Source: Clostridiales bacterium (GTDB lineage: Bacteria; Bacillota; Clostridia; Oscillospirales; Oscillospiraceae). Taken from it: a DNA stretch of 49,020 bases. The number at the start of each line of letters is the position of its first letter. The first letter of the stretch is position 1. The stretch lies in assembly GCA_022772525.1 (NCBI GenBank), contig JALFAD010000060.1, forward strand, positions 1 through 49,020, given 5' to 3'. Shown here piece after piece: positions 1 to 7,919 of this stretch. The translations under genes and the position numbers were made by a program. Under the pieces are notes generated by a model that saw only the letters and a program-made list of their open reading frames with translations, was not told the origin of the DNA and did no database searches.

Positions 1-1064
1 AGGGCAAGGCCGCCGTATCGGCGGCGGACGTCCCCATGCCCACCCATTCCGAGGCCATCGCCGCGGTTCTGGACATTCTGGTTGACCCTGTTGACGGTGT
101 TATTAAGTCCACCGACGAGATCGATGCTGTGGGCCATCGCGTCCTGCACGGCGGCATGGAGTTCTTCGACTCCTGCATCATCAATGACGAGGTCATCGCC
201 GCCATCGAGAAGTGCATCCCTCTGGGCCCCCTGCACAACCCTGCCAACCTGATGGGCATTCGCGCCTGCCAGGCTGTCATGCCCAAGACGCCTCAGGTCG
301 CTGTGTTCGACACCGCGTTCCATATGACCATGCCCCCTGTTGCCTACCGTTACGCCATCCCCACCGAGTACTACAAGAACGACTCCATCCGCCGCTACGG
401 CTTCCACGGCACCTCCCACAAGTATGTCACCAAGCGTGCCATTGAGCTGATGGGCACCAAGGACATGAAGCTGATCAACTGCCATCTGGGCAACGGCTCC
501 TCCCTGTCCGCCGTGAAGGACGGCAAGTGCCAGGATACCTCCATGGGCCTGACCCCTCTGGCCGGTGTCCCCATGGGCACCCGCTCCGGCGATCTGGACC
601 CCGCTGTGGTGCAGTTCATCATGAACAAGTACGGCATGAGCGCTGACGAGTGCCTGAATATGCTCAACAAGAAGTCCGGCGTACTGGCTCTGTCCGGCGT
701 GTCCTCCGACTTCCGTGACATCGAGGGCGAGGCCGAGAAGGGTAACGAGGACTGCCAGCTGGCGCTGGACAAGTTTGCCTATGAGGTTCGTAAGTATATC
801 GGTGCCTATGCCGCGGCTCTGGGCGGTCTGGACTGCCTGGTGTTCACCGCCGGTGTGGGCGAAAACTCCGCTTCCATGCGCGCCCGTATCTGCGAGGGAC
901 TGGAGTACCTGGGTGTGAAGATCGACCCCGAGAAGAACACCATCCGCGGCAAGGAGGCCATCATCTCTGCCGATGATTCCAAGGTTACCGTCTGGGTCAT
1001 CCCCACCAACGAAGAGCTGATGATCGCGCAGGATACCGCCGAGCTGGTCAAGGCTGCCAAGTAA
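1..1064 (+). CDS. ackA: Acetate kinase, 5' end outside window
   Basis: Acetate kinase interconverts acetyl phosphate plus ADP and acetate plus ATP, the last step of fermentative acetate production, in the cytosol. The frame is open from base 3, before the first in-frame ATG at 36, and the text there (ADVPMPTHSEAIAAVL) already matches the interior of AckA, so roughly the first 45 residues lie outside the window. Visible family motifs are VGHRVLHGG, VFDTAFHMTMP, RYGFHGTSH, HLGNGSSL, the phosphate/nucleotide segment MGTRSGDLDP, FTAGVGENS, and the C-terminal TNEELMIAQDT. A strong hairpin terminator follows the stop codon. The usual partner pta is not in the window. Identification is secure; only the true start is unseen. 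Confidence 0.96.
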   Translation, partial: GKAAVSAADVPMPTHSEAIAAVLDILVDPVDGVIKSTDEIDAVGHRVLHGGMEFFDSCIINDEVIAAIEKCIPLGPLHNPANLMGIRACQAVMPKTPQVAVFDTAFHMTMPPVAYRYAIPTEYYKNDSIRRYGFHGTSHKYVTKRAIELMGTKDMKLINCHLGNGSSLSAVKDGKCQDTSMGLTPLAGVPMGTRSGDLDPAVVQFIMNKYGMSADECLNMLNKKSGVLALSGVSSDFRDIEGEAEKGNEDCQLALDKFAYEVRKYIGAYAAALGGLDCLVFTAGVGENSASMRARICEGLEYLGVKIDPEKNTIRGKEAIISADDSKVTVWVIPTNEELMIAQDTAELVKAAK

Positions 1065-1080
1065 GTTTATTTTCCACAGG

Positions 1081-1109
1081 AGCCGCCGCGAAATGCGGCG
1101 GCTTCTTTT
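1081..1109 (+). terminator. Rho-independent terminator after ackA
   Basis: A 9-bp GC-rich stem (AGCCGCCGC / GCGGCGGCT) with a GAAAT loop is followed by TTCTTTT, 17 bases after the ackA stop codon. Confidence 0.85.
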
Positions 1110-1126
1110 GCAAAAAGGTAACGAGT

Positions 1127-1357
1127 ATGAAACGATGGAATCTCTGGTATCTGGCGTCGGGAATTTTACAAGTGGCCTGTGTTGTCCACATTTCACTGGA
1201 ATGGCTTCGTTATTCCGACACGCTCAACTCCGCGCCGTTTTCCTTGACAGTTTGGGTCAATGTTGTCGGTTTTGGCATTCCAGCGGCTGGCTGCTTCCTG
1301 ATTGGTTTATACTTGGAGAAGAAAAGAAAGGATGATTCCCATGAAGAGCGTAACTGA
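1127..1357 (+). CDS. Small two-helix membrane protein, unknown
   Basis: This is a 76-residue protein with two hydrophobic segments (about residues 6-24 and 40-63) and a basic, charged tail (EKKRKDDSHEERN), so it is probably a small integral membrane protein with a cytosolic C-terminus. No family is recognised. An AAGGT element lies 7 nt before the ATG. It sits immediately after the ackA terminator and its last 17 bases overlap the start of pepT in another frame, which suggests translational coupling. Lack of a recognised homolog keeps confidence moderate. Confidence 0.55.
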   Translation: MKRWNLWYLASGILQVACVVHISLEWLRYSDTLNSAPFSLTVWVNVVGFGIPAAGCFLIGLYLEKKRKDDSHEERN

Positions 1358-2546
1358 GCGTTTCCTGCGCTATGTTTCCTTTGACACCCAGTCTGACGAA
1401 AATTCCACCACCTGTCCCTCCACCACCAAACAAAGAAAACTGGGCGCGGCGCTGGTGGAGGAGATGCAGGCTATGGGCATCGGGGATGCCCGGATGGACG
1501 AATTCGGCTATGTCTATGGCACTGTCCCCGGGGACCCGGCCCTTCCCACCATCGGCCTGATTGCCCATATGGACACTTCTCCGGACGCTTCCGGCGCCAA
1601 CGTGAAGGCCAGAATCGTGGAATACACCGGGGAGGATATCTGCCTGAACGGGGAAAAGGGCATTTTCCTGCGCCAGAGCGACTATCCGGCCCTAAAAAAC
1701 CACATTGGCAAGCACCTGATTGTCACCGACGGCACCACCCTGCTGGGCGCGGACGATAAGGCTGGTGTGGCGGAGATTATGACCGCTGCTGCACATATCC
1801 TGAAGCAGGGCGGAAAGCACGCCACCCTGAAAATCGGTTTTACCCCAGACGAGGAAATCGGCAGCGGCGCGGATCACTTTGACGTAAAGGGCTTCGGCGC
1901 GGACTACGCCTACACCGCCGACGGCGGCCCCATTGGTGAAATTGAGTACGAGAATTTCAACGCCGCCGGCGCTGTGGCGGTGTTTCACGGGCGGAATATC
2001 CACCCCGGCTCCGCGAAAAATGCCATGGTGAACTCCCAGTATATCGCCATGGAATTCCAGAGCCTGCTGCCCATCCACCAGCGCCCGGAGGCCACGGAAG
2101 GCTATGAGGGCTTCTTCCACCTGACGGATATGAAGGGCGAGGTGGAGCGCTCTGAACTGCGCTATATTATCCGGGATCACGACATGACCAAATTCGAGGA
2201 AAAGAAAGCGGTCATGACCGCCGCCGCTGACTTCCTGAACCGGAAATACGGGGCAGGCACCGTGGAGCTGACCATTCAGGACAGCTACTTCAATATGAAA
2301 AAGTGTATTGAACCGGTTATGTATGTAGTTGAGCGGGCGAAGAAGGCCATGGCAAATGTGGGCATGAACCCCAGGGAAGTGCCCATTCGCGGCGGCACTG
2401 ACGGCGCGCGCTTAAGCTACGAGGGCCTGCCCTGTCCGAACCTGTGCACCGGCGGGGAAAACTACCACGGCCGCTTTGAGTATATCCCGGTGGAGGATAT
2501 GGAGCTGTGCGTGAAGATGCTGGTGGAAATCTTAACCGGTTTATAA
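1341..2546 (+). CDS. pepT: Peptidase T, tripeptide aminopeptidase (M20B)
   Basis: Zinc metallopeptidase that removes N-terminal residues from tripeptides in the cytosol. The 401-residue product has the expected PepT length. Visible M20 dinuclear-zinc motifs are LIAHMDTSPD (metal His/Asp), LLGADDKAG (bridging Asp), FTPDEEIGSG (catalytic Glu pair), YTADGG, HPGSAKNAMVNS, and the C-terminal RGGTDGARLSYEG with CTGGENYHGRFE (last metal His). The start MKSVTERFLRYVSFDTQSDE is chosen because it matches PepT N-termini and has GAAAGGA upstream; an in-frame ATG at 1302 would add 13 residues with no family support and lies inside the preceding small gene. Confidence 0.96.
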   Translation: MKSVTERFLRYVSFDTQSDENSTTCPSTTKQRKLGAALVEEMQAMGIGDARMDEFGYVYGTVPGDPALPTIGLIAHMDTSPDASGANVKARIVEYTGEDICLNGEKGIFLRQSDYPALKNHIGKHLIVTDGTTLLGADDKAGVAEIMTAAAHILKQGGKHATLKIGFTPDEEIGSGADHFDVKGFGADYAYTADGGPIGEIEYENFNAAGAVAVFHGRNIHPGSAKNAMVNSQYIAMEFQSLLPIHQRPEATEGYEGFFHLTDMKGEVERSELRYIIRDHDMTKFEEKKAVMTAAADFLNRKYGAGTVELTIQDSYFNMKKCIEPVMYVVERAKKAMANVGMNPREVPIRGGTDGARLSYEGLPCPNLCTGGENYHGRFEYIPVEDMELCVKMLVEILTGL

Positions 2547-2568
2547 TGAAAAACGAAAGATGCCTATG

Positions 2569-2661
2569 GCTCCCCTTGAGGGGAGCTGTCAGCGCAGCTG
2601 ACTGAGGGGTGCACCCCTCCGACCTCGCTTGCACTCGGCCACCTCCCCTGACAGGGGAGGC
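2569..2661. repeat. REP-like palindromic intergenic element
   Basis: About 93 bp with two strong self-complementary hairpins (GCTCCCCTTGAGGGGAGC and CCTCCCCTGACAGGGGAGG) around a middle segment containing CAGCTGAC and GTGCAC palindromes. This composition is typical of short repeated palindromic units abundant between genes in Oscillospiraceae-type genomes. Only one full copy is in this window, so repetitiveness is inferred from knowledge of such genomes. Confidence 0.6.
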
Positions 2662-2683
2662 TTGAGAGCATTGCATGAAAAAT

Positions 2684-2708
2684 CCCGGAATGGCAATGCC
2701 ATTCCGGG
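2684..2708 (-). terminator. Terminator of the 2724-3032 gene
   Basis: A 12-bp perfect stem (CCCGGAATGGCA / TGCCATTCCGGG) with almost no loop lies 16 bases past the minus-strand stop codon. On the minus strand it is followed by a T-rich run (ATTTTTCATG). Confidence 0.7.
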
Positions 2709-2723
2709 GTTATTTGCTGGAAA

Positions 2724-3032
2724 TTACTCGGCGAAGTCAGCGTCCTCAGCCACAGGCTCATGGGGTGCCACAACAGGCTCCTCCACGGGAGCGGCGACAG
2801 GCGCTTCTACGGGAACCTCCATAGCGGCAGGCTCCTCGGCAGGGGCTTCCTCAGCGGCGGGTGCTTCCGCAGGAGCCTCCTCAGCGGCATCGTCCTTGCA
2901 GCAGGGGCACTTGGGCAGGTTGGAGAGCACCTTTTTCGCCCATGCGGTGATCTGCTCGCCGTAGGTAGCAATGATGTAGACAACGCCGGCGACAGCGGCC
3001 AGAGCGGACAGAAGCTTAATAACGGTTTTCAT
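2724..3032 (-). CDS. Membrane-anchored Ala/Glu/Pro-rich tail protein
   Basis: A 102-residue protein with one N-terminal hydrophobic segment (about residues 5-24), a CPCC cysteine motif near residue 43, and then a low-complexity tail of about 55 residues made of repeated AEEAPAEEP/VEAPVAAP units ending in acidic residues. It is probably membrane anchored with an extended flexible tail; which side the tail faces is not clear. The ATG at 3032 has GGAGG 9 nt upstream, a good sigma-A promoter and its own terminator, so it is a stand-alone transcription unit. No function is recognised. Confidence 0.75.
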   Translation of the reverse strand: MKTVIKLLSALAAVAGVVYIIATYGEQITAWAKKVLSNLPKCPCCKDDAAEEAPAEAPAAEEAPAEEPAAMEVPVEAPVAAPVEEPVVAPHEPVAEDADFAE

Positions 3033-3066
3033 ATGGCATTACCTCCATAATTGTGATTCTGGGACT

Positions 3067-3095
3067 ATTATAACCAGCCCGCAGGGAAAAAGCAA
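3067..3095 (-). promoter_or_regulatory. Sigma-A promoter for the 2724-3032 gene
   Basis: On the minus strand TTGCTT and TATAAT are separated by exactly 17 bp, about 35 bp upstream of the start codon. Confidence 0.7.
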
Positions 3096-3131
3096 TAAAC
3101 AAATTAGAATTATTTGTAAATTCGACGAATT

Positions 3132-3289
3132 ATACTAAAACCTGTTTGAAAGCTTTCATCGATTTCCGAGGATAAATTGTGCCAGAAAAGGCAGATGACG
3201 CCGCTGGGCTGACGCCCAGCAAGGAAGATAACGCATTCCGGCGTGATTTAGACCGGAAAGAATGAAAGATTTTAATCAGGTTTTAGTAT
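3132..3289. repeat. 158-bp palindromic MITE-like element
   Basis: Terminal inverted repeats of 28 bp (3132-3159 and 3262-3289) match at 25 positions; both ends read ATACTAAAACCTG outward to inward. The interior has further hairpins, such as GCTGGGCTGACGCCCAGC. There is no coding capacity. Its right end touches the birA stop codon, so it may double as a terminator for birA. Confidence 0.6.
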
Positions 3290-4095
3290 TACACGTAACC
3301 GTACATTCCCCGGACGCTGACCTCCCCGGAATTGACGGCTTCTGTGTGTCCATCTGGGAATCGTACCACCAGCGCACCTTCATTATCCACATCCAGTGCT
3401 TTTCCGTGGCGAACCTCCTCGCCCCGCACAAGGGAAATCTCCTGCCCGATGGTGATGCAGTCCTTTCGGTATTGGGTCAGCATGGCTTCCTGTTCCGTCA
3501 AAAGCCCGCAGCTCATGGCGTACAGGGCATCCAGTTCTGCCGCCGCCACCCGGAATCGGTCAACTGCCTGCCCGGTCACCATGGACAGGGAACCGGCAAC
3601 CTCACGGATTTCCGGCGGAAAATCCTGCGGCTTCTGGCAGCAGTTGATGCCGATGCCCACAATGGCGTAGTCCACAAGGCCCTGCCCATCCAGCCGCAGT
3701 TCCGTGAGGATGCCGCCCAGCTTCCGCTTTCCATAGACGATATCATTTGTCCATTTGATGCCGGGCCGGAAGCCAACGCTCTGGTCGATGGTGTCGCACA
3801 CAGCGACACCTGCGGCGCAGGTCAGGTGCATCAGCTGGGTGGGCGGGCACTGGGGCCGCAGAAGGATGCTCAGATAAAGTCCCACGCCCGGTGGAGACAG
3901 GAAGCTGCGGCCCCGCCGCCCGTGTCCGCCGGTCTGATGGTCGGACAGGACCACGGTGCCGTGGGGCGCACCCTCTGCGGCCAGCTTTTTCAGGTAGTCA
4001 TTGGTGGAATCCACCTCGGGCAGGAAGTGGAGCCTGCCGGCCCACGGATAGTCCGGGGAAACATGGCTTAAAATCTGTTCTTTCATATCAGTCAA
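3289..4095 (-). CDS. birA: Biotin-[acetyl-CoA-carboxylase] ligase, no HTH domain
   Basis: Attaches biotin, through biotinyl-AMP, to the lysine of biotin carrier proteins such as acetyl-CoA or oxaloacetate carboxylase subunits; cytosolic. The 268 residues correspond to the catalytic and C-terminal domains only: the DNA-binding N-terminus of bifunctional BirA is absent, so it is unlikely to be a repressor. Motifs seen: EVDSTNDYL, QTGGHGRRGRSF (biotinyl-AMP loop; His replaces the first Arg of the usual GRGRRGR, later Arg residues kept), KWTNDI, KLGGILTE, VGIGIN. The start is a TTG at 4095, 12 nt after GGAGG, overlapping the stop of the upstream gene (TTGACTGA), so the two are probably translationally coupled; ATG at 4086 is the alternative. 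Confidence 0.93.
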   Translation of the reverse strand: MTDMKEQILSHVSPDYPWAGRLHFLPEVDSTNDYLKKLAAEGAPHGTVVLSDHQTGGHGRRGRSFLSPPGVGLYLSILLRPQCPPTQLMHLTCAAGVAVCDTIDQSVGFRPGIKWTNDIVYGKRKLGGILTELRLDGQGLVDYAIVGIGINCCQKPQDFPPEIREVAGSLSMVTGQAVDRFRVAAAELDALYAMSCGLLTEQEAMLTQYRKDCITIGQEISLVRGEEVRHGKALDVDNEGALVVRFPDGHTEAVNSGEVSVRGMYGYV

Positions 4096-5500
4096 TATCG
4101 CACAGAACCTCCTCCGGCGGGTTATCCAGGATCTCCGGATGCATCAGAATCCGCTTGTAGTGCTTAAAGAAGGCGGCGTAATAGAACCCGTCCACAATGC
4201 GCTCGTCCAGTGAGAATTTCACATCCACGTATTTCCGCTGGACAACGGTGCCGTCCTCCAGCACCTCGGTGGCCCGGCGCTTCATGCCGAAGGCGCCGAA
4301 TACGGGCAGGTTGCCGAAGTCGTACAGGTGGTGAAAAATGGGCGGAATCCCGAGGCTGCCCATGGAGGTGAAGAACAGACTCCCGTGGAAGGGACTGACC
4401 TCCAGCAGGAAGCCGGGCAGAAGTCCAAAATAGTCCATGGTTTTCAGCCCCCACACGGCGAATTTCAGCAGCACACCGGGAATCATGGTAAATGCGGCGG
4501 CAGTGTTGTCGAAACTGCTGTCCAGCGGCGTGTTTTTCACCTTCTCCACGGCATCCTGAAGCTTGCGGTATACGTCGGCGGCGGTGTCCCGGGGATTCAA
4601 GTGAACCTTGATAACCGTGTCCGGGGACTGGGCGCTCATTTCCTTCTTGATGGTCATGCAGTACTGAATATCGTCGCCCCGGGAATAGACCTTCTGCCCG
4701 GAAATGAACCGGTTCAGGCCGGGATAGCGGCATAGCGCCCGGACATAGCAGGCAAGCAGAACGTGGGTAATTCCGAAATTTGTCAGTCCTTCCCGGCGCT
4801 TCTGGCGAATATACCGGTCAATCTGGCTGATTTCGAAGGAATCCTCGAACAGGTTGGAGGAGGTGTTTCGGGTGACCATGATGTAGGGGGAGACCTGAGC
4901 CATGGCGGGCAGGGAACGGATTCTGCGCCCGTCGGGCCGGTCACCCCAGGCGCGGTGGTATTCTCCGGCGGGGTGGATGCGGACGGCAAAGCAGAGGATC
5001 AGCACGCCGGTCATCGCCAGAAAATCCGCAAAGCGGTTTTTCATCCCAAGAAGATCCCCCCGAAGGAGGTTCCCCCTATAGAAATAGAGCAGAATCACCA
5101 TGGGGACGCAGACCACGGGCAGCAGGAACAGCACCCCGTGGTGACCGGCGGTGATGTCGGTGTAGAGGACGGCGAAGAAAATCAGCGCCACCCAGAACAG
5201 CCACACCATCATGCGGCTGGGTACGCCGCCGGAGATACATAGTCCGGCGTATATGACCATCATCCAAACGGGAATCGCGGTTTTGTAGAACAGCTTGTCG
5301 CCGTTCAGCAGGGCGATCAGCGCAAACAGCGTGGTAGCCGCGATTGGCAGGAGAATTTGACTCCACAGATAGAATGCGTCCCCGGCCCCTTTCCCACCGG
5401 AGACAGCTATGCGGGTCACTGCCGAAGCTGCCATGCAAAGCGCCATCAGCCAGGTCAGCACGTTTTTGCGGCTGACATAAAGATGTGTCCTCGTTTTCAT
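4088..5500 (-). CDS. Membrane protein with C-terminal E2/CAT-like acyltransferase domain
   Basis: About 470 residues. The first roughly 190 contain five or six hydrophobic helices (for example TWLMALCMAASAV, LLPIAATTLFALIALL, MMVWLFWVALIFFAVLY). The C-terminal 270 resemble the trimer-forming catalytic fold of 2-oxoacid dehydrogenase E2 and chloramphenicol acetyltransferase: SSNLFEDSFEISQIDRYI, a hydrophobic core, the SLGIPPIFHHLYDFG strand region, and DERIVDGFYYA near the end. In active E2/CAT enzymes the last motif is HxxxDG; here the His position is Glu, so acyl transfer by the usual mechanism is doubtful. It is co-transcribed with birA but has no lipoyl or biotinyl domain itself. The start at 5500 is uncertain: there is no clear Shine-Dalgarno site, and ORF extension upstream runs through a terminator. 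Confidence 0.7.
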   Translation of the reverse strand: MKTRTHLYVSRKNVLTWLMALCMAASAVTRIAVSGGKGAGDAFYLWSQILLPIAATTLFALIALLNGDKLFYKTAIPVWMMVIYAGLCISGGVPSRMMVWLFWVALIFFAVLYTDITAGHHGVLFLLPVVCVPMVILLYFYRGNLLRGDLLGMKNRFADFLAMTGVLILCFAVRIHPAGEYHRAWGDRPDGRRIRSLPAMAQVSPYIMVTRNTSSNLFEDSFEISQIDRYIRQKRREGLTNFGITHVLLACYVRALCRYPGLNRFISGQKVYSRGDDIQYCMTIKKEMSAQSPDTVIKVHLNPRDTAADVYRKLQDAVEKVKNTPLDSSFDNTAAAFTMIPGVLLKFAVWGLKTMDYFGLLPGFLLEVSPFHGSLFFTSMGSLGIPPIFHHLYDFGNLPVFGAFGMKRRATEVLEDGTVVQRKYVDVKFSLDERIVDGFYYAAFFKHYKRILMHPEILDNPPEEVLCDID

Positions 5501-5537
5501 ACACACAAAGCGTATCACATTTCCGAGAAAATGGCAA

Positions 5538-5568
5538 TAAAAAAAGCAGGCTTCGACCTGCTTTTTTA
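5538..5568. terminator. Bidirectional terminator
   Basis: The stem AAAAAAGCAGG / CCTGCTTTTTT around a CTTCGA loop has A-runs and T-runs on both sides. It sits between the homocysteine methyltransferase-like gene and the membrane/E2-like gene. Confidence 0.85.
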
Positions 5569-5571
5569 TAA

Positions 5572-6438
5572 CTAAATGCCCCGCAGGGCGGCAATGTATT
5601 CCGGAGCGGTGCCGCAGCAGCCGCCCAGCAGGGTCGCGCCGTTGTCTCTGCACTGGCGCATGACCTCCGCGAATTCCTGAGGGGTCTGGGAATAGACGGC
5701 GATGCCGTCATCCCCGATGGTGGGAACGCCTGCGTTGGGCTTGCAGATCAGGGGAATCTTCACGCTGCGCCGCAGCTTGGCAACGAGATAGGGCGTCATG
5801 ATATCCGCCGCCACGCAGTTAAAGCCCACCGCCGCCGCACCGGAGTCCTCCAGAGATTTCAGGGCCTTTCCCGCGTCCGCACCGGATAACAGAGAGCCGT
5901 CCGGCTGCATGGTGAAGCTGTACATGGCAGCGCCCGCGCCTTCCAGCTCGGCGGCGCAGAGAATTGCCTCCGCCTCCTGCTGGTACAGCAGCGTCTCGCC
6001 GATGAGCAGATCGGCGCCGCCGTCGATGAGGCCCCGAATCTGGCGGCGGTAGTTTTCCACCAGAAGGTCAAAGGATTCCGCGTCCCAGCTGTCGCAGAAG
6101 GTGGCGAGGGTGGTGATGTCACCGGCAATCAGACAGCCGGGAGCGGCAGACCGGGACAGGGCCACCAGCGCTTCATTGATGTGTTCTGTTTGGGCATCCA
6201 GCCCCACCGCTTTCAGGGCGATGGGCTGGGCCTGAAAGGTGGGGGCGTAGATGATCTGTGAGCCTGCCTCGGCGTAGGCCCGCTGTAATGAGACCAGCGG
6301 TTCCGGGTTGGCAAGGATCCATTCCTCGGCGCAGCAGCCCTTGGGCATTCCGGCGTTGCGCAGGTTGGAGCCTGTGGCGCCGTCCAGAATCCGCACACCG
6401 TCCGCTATTTTTTGCTGGAACTGTTCCCGTGTCAGCAT
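5572..6438 (-). CDS. Homocysteine S-methyltransferase family protein
   Basis: Zinc-dependent methyl transfer to homocysteine (Pfam S-methyl_trans; same fold as the N-terminal module of MetH and as MmuM/BHMT). Of 288 residues, the visible hallmarks are RILDGATGSNL near the N-terminus, NCVA (VGFNC, first zinc Cys) and GGCCGT near the C-terminus (the other two zinc Cys), with YAPTFQAQP and GETLLYQ on the barrel. The methyl donor cannot be told from sequence: MetH-like corrinoid, S-methylmethionine and betaine donors are all possible. The presence of metF/metV genes at 25-29 kb makes a role in methionine synthesis with methyl-THF-derived methyl groups attractive, but this is inference. The start at 6438 is chosen because GGAGA lies 8 nt upstream; ATG at 6453 has no ribosome site. 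Confidence 0.85.
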   Translation of the reverse strand: MLTREQFQQKIADGVRILDGATGSNLRNAGMPKGCCAEEWILANPEPLVSLQRAYAEAGSQIIYAPTFQAQPIALKAVGLDAQTEHINEALVALSRSAAPGCLIAGDITTLATFCDSWDAESFDLLVENYRRQIRGLIDGGADLLIGETLLYQQEAEAILCAAELEGAGAAMYSFTMQPDGSLLSGADAGKALKSLEDSGAAAVGFNCVAADIMTPYLVAKLRRSVKIPLICKPNAGVPTIGDDGIAVYSQTPQEFAEVMRQCRDNGATLLGGCCGTAPEYIAALRGI

Positions 6439-6510
6439 AAGCATTTCTCCCATTTCAAATAATAAACTGTACCTGCATTATACACGCACAAAAGGAAGAA
6501 TGCAACCGTA

Positions 6511-6539
6511 TTGACCTTTCCATCAAAATCTGCTACCAT
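6511..6539 (+). promoter_or_regulatory. Sigma-A promoter for the M29 aminopeptidase
   Basis: TTGACC and TACCAT are separated by 17 bp, about 32 bp before the start codon at 6571. Confidence 0.65.
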
Positions 6540-6570
6540 AGCAGAAGCTTAAAATAAAGGAGTAATACCA

Positions 6571-7794
6571 ATGAAAAAAACTGTATTGCGGGAATACGCC
6601 CGACTGATCGTCCGTTGTGGCGTGAATGTCCAGAAGGGACAGGAGGTTATGATTTACGCTGGCCTCGATCAGCCCGAGTTCGTCCAGATGGTCGTGGAGG
6701 AAGCATATAAGGCCAAGGCGAAAAAGGTGATTGTAGAGTGGGCCTACCAGCCGCTGGAAAAGCTGGCTGTCCGGTATCAGAGCCTGAAAACCCTCGGCAC
6801 TGTGGAAGAATGGGAGAAGGCCCGTCAGGAGCACTTCTGTGAGGCTCTGCCCTGCCGCATCTACCTGGAATCCGAAGACCCCGACGGCCTGAAGGGCGTG
6901 AATATGGAAAAAGAGGCAAAGGCCCGCCAAAACCGCTACCCCATCATCAAGCCCTACCGTGACCGCCGGGAGAACCGGGATCAGTGGTGTATTGCCGCCG
7001 TGCCCGGAATCGCCTGGGCCAAGAAGGTGTTCCCGGGTATGCGCACCAGCGCTGCCGTGGAAAAGCTGTGGGAGGCGATTCTCTTTACCTCCCGCGTTAC
7101 CGAGGATCCCATTGCCGCGTGGGCAGACCACAATGCCGATTTGAAGGCCCGCTGTGATTACCTCAACAGCCTGCACATCCGGAGCCTGCACTACACCGCC
7201 GAAAACGGCACGGACCTGACGGTAGGCATGATTCCCGAGGCCCGCTGGTGCGGCGGAAGTGAAACCAGCCTGCAGGGCATTACCTTCAACCCCAACATCC
7301 CCTCCGAGGAATGCTTCATTTCTCCCATGAAGGGAAAGGCCGAGGGCATTGTCTACGCCACCAAGCCCCTGAGCTATCAGGGTCAGCTCATTGAGAACTT
7401 CTTCATCCGCTTTGAAAACGGCAAGGCGGTAGAGGCAAAGGCCGAGAAGGGCGAGGAGCTGCTGAATACCATGATCTCCATGGACGAGGGTGCGGCCTAT
7501 CTGGGTGAGTGCGCGCTGGTTCCCCAGCGCAGCCCCATCGCGGAAAGCGGCCTGCTGTTCTACAACACCCTGTTCGACGAGAACGCCGCCTGCCATCTGG
7601 CCCTGGGCTTCGGCTTTGCTGACACCATTTCCGATTTCCAGAACCGGACGCTGGAGGAGTGCCGGGCGCTGGGCGTCAACGATTCCATGAATCACGAGGA
7701 CTTCATGATCGGCTGCGACACCATGAACATCGACGCCATCTGTGAGAACGGAAGCGTAGTGCCTGTATTCCGAAATGGCAACTGGGCATTTTGA
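6571..7794 (+). CDS. Aminopeptidase, M29 family (AmpS/AmpT-like)
   Basis: Dinuclear-metal aminopeptidase of the M29 (thermophilic leucyl aminopeptidase) family, acting on short peptides in the cytosol. The 407-residue length is typical. Metal-ligand motifs are visible in the C-terminal half: FNPNIPSEECF, AAYLGECALV, the His of ACHLALGFGF, NDSMNHEDFMIG. The N-terminal Rossmann-like part begins MKKTVLREYARLIVRCGVNVQ, normal for the family. AAAGGAG lies 8 nt before the ATG and a promoter is directly upstream. It is monocistronic. With pepT it gives the window two intracellular peptide-degrading enzymes. Confidence 0.93.
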   Translation: MKKTVLREYARLIVRCGVNVQKGQEVMIYAGLDQPEFVQMVVEEAYKAKAKKVIVEWAYQPLEKLAVRYQSLKTLGTVEEWEKARQEHFCEALPCRIYLESEDPDGLKGVNMEKEAKARQNRYPIIKPYRDRRENRDQWCIAAVPGIAWAKKVFPGMRTSAAVEKLWEAILFTSRVTEDPIAAWADHNADLKARCDYLNSLHIRSLHYTAENGTDLTVGMIPEARWCGGSETSLQGITFNPNIPSEECFISPMKGKAEGIVYATKPLSYQGQLIENFFIRFENGKAVEAKAEKGEELLNTMISMDEGAAYLGECALVPQRSPIAESGLLFYNTLFDENAACHLALGFGFADTISDFQNRTLEECRALGVNDSMNHEDFMIGCDTMNIDAICENGSVVPVFRNGNWAF

Positions 7795-7824
7795 CAACTT
7801 TTTTCAAAAAACCGAAAAAAATGC

Positions 7825-7853
7825 TTGCATTCTTTGCACGGCTGTGATATGAT
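7825..7853 (+). promoter_or_regulatory. Sigma-A promoter for rpmE
   Basis: TTGCAT, 17 bp, TATGAT. A leader of about 60 nt follows, containing a small perfect hairpin (AGGGCATTTATGCCCT, 7877-7892) that could be part of an autoregulatory L31 leader. Confidence 0.7.
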
Positions 7854-7919
7854 ATCCGGGCGATTGAAGATTGCTTAGGGCATTTATGCCCTTTAACTGA
7901 TACGAAAGAGGTGAACGAA

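Noticed and set aside
1421..1441. CACCACCAAACAAAGAAAAC in pepT resembling the direct repeat
   Set aside because: It is within conserved pepT coding sequence (Thr-Lys-Gln-Arg-Lys) and matches only partly, so it is coincidental.
2724..2964. Plus-strand Ser/Ala/Gly-rich frame at 2629-2964
   Set aside because: It is the complement of the Ala/Glu/Pro tail of the minus-strand gene, which has promoter, ribosome site and terminator.
3262..4071. 269-residue plus-strand frame opposite birA
   Set aside because: birA motifs on the minus strand are decisive; the plus frame has no motif and starts inside a palindromic repeat.
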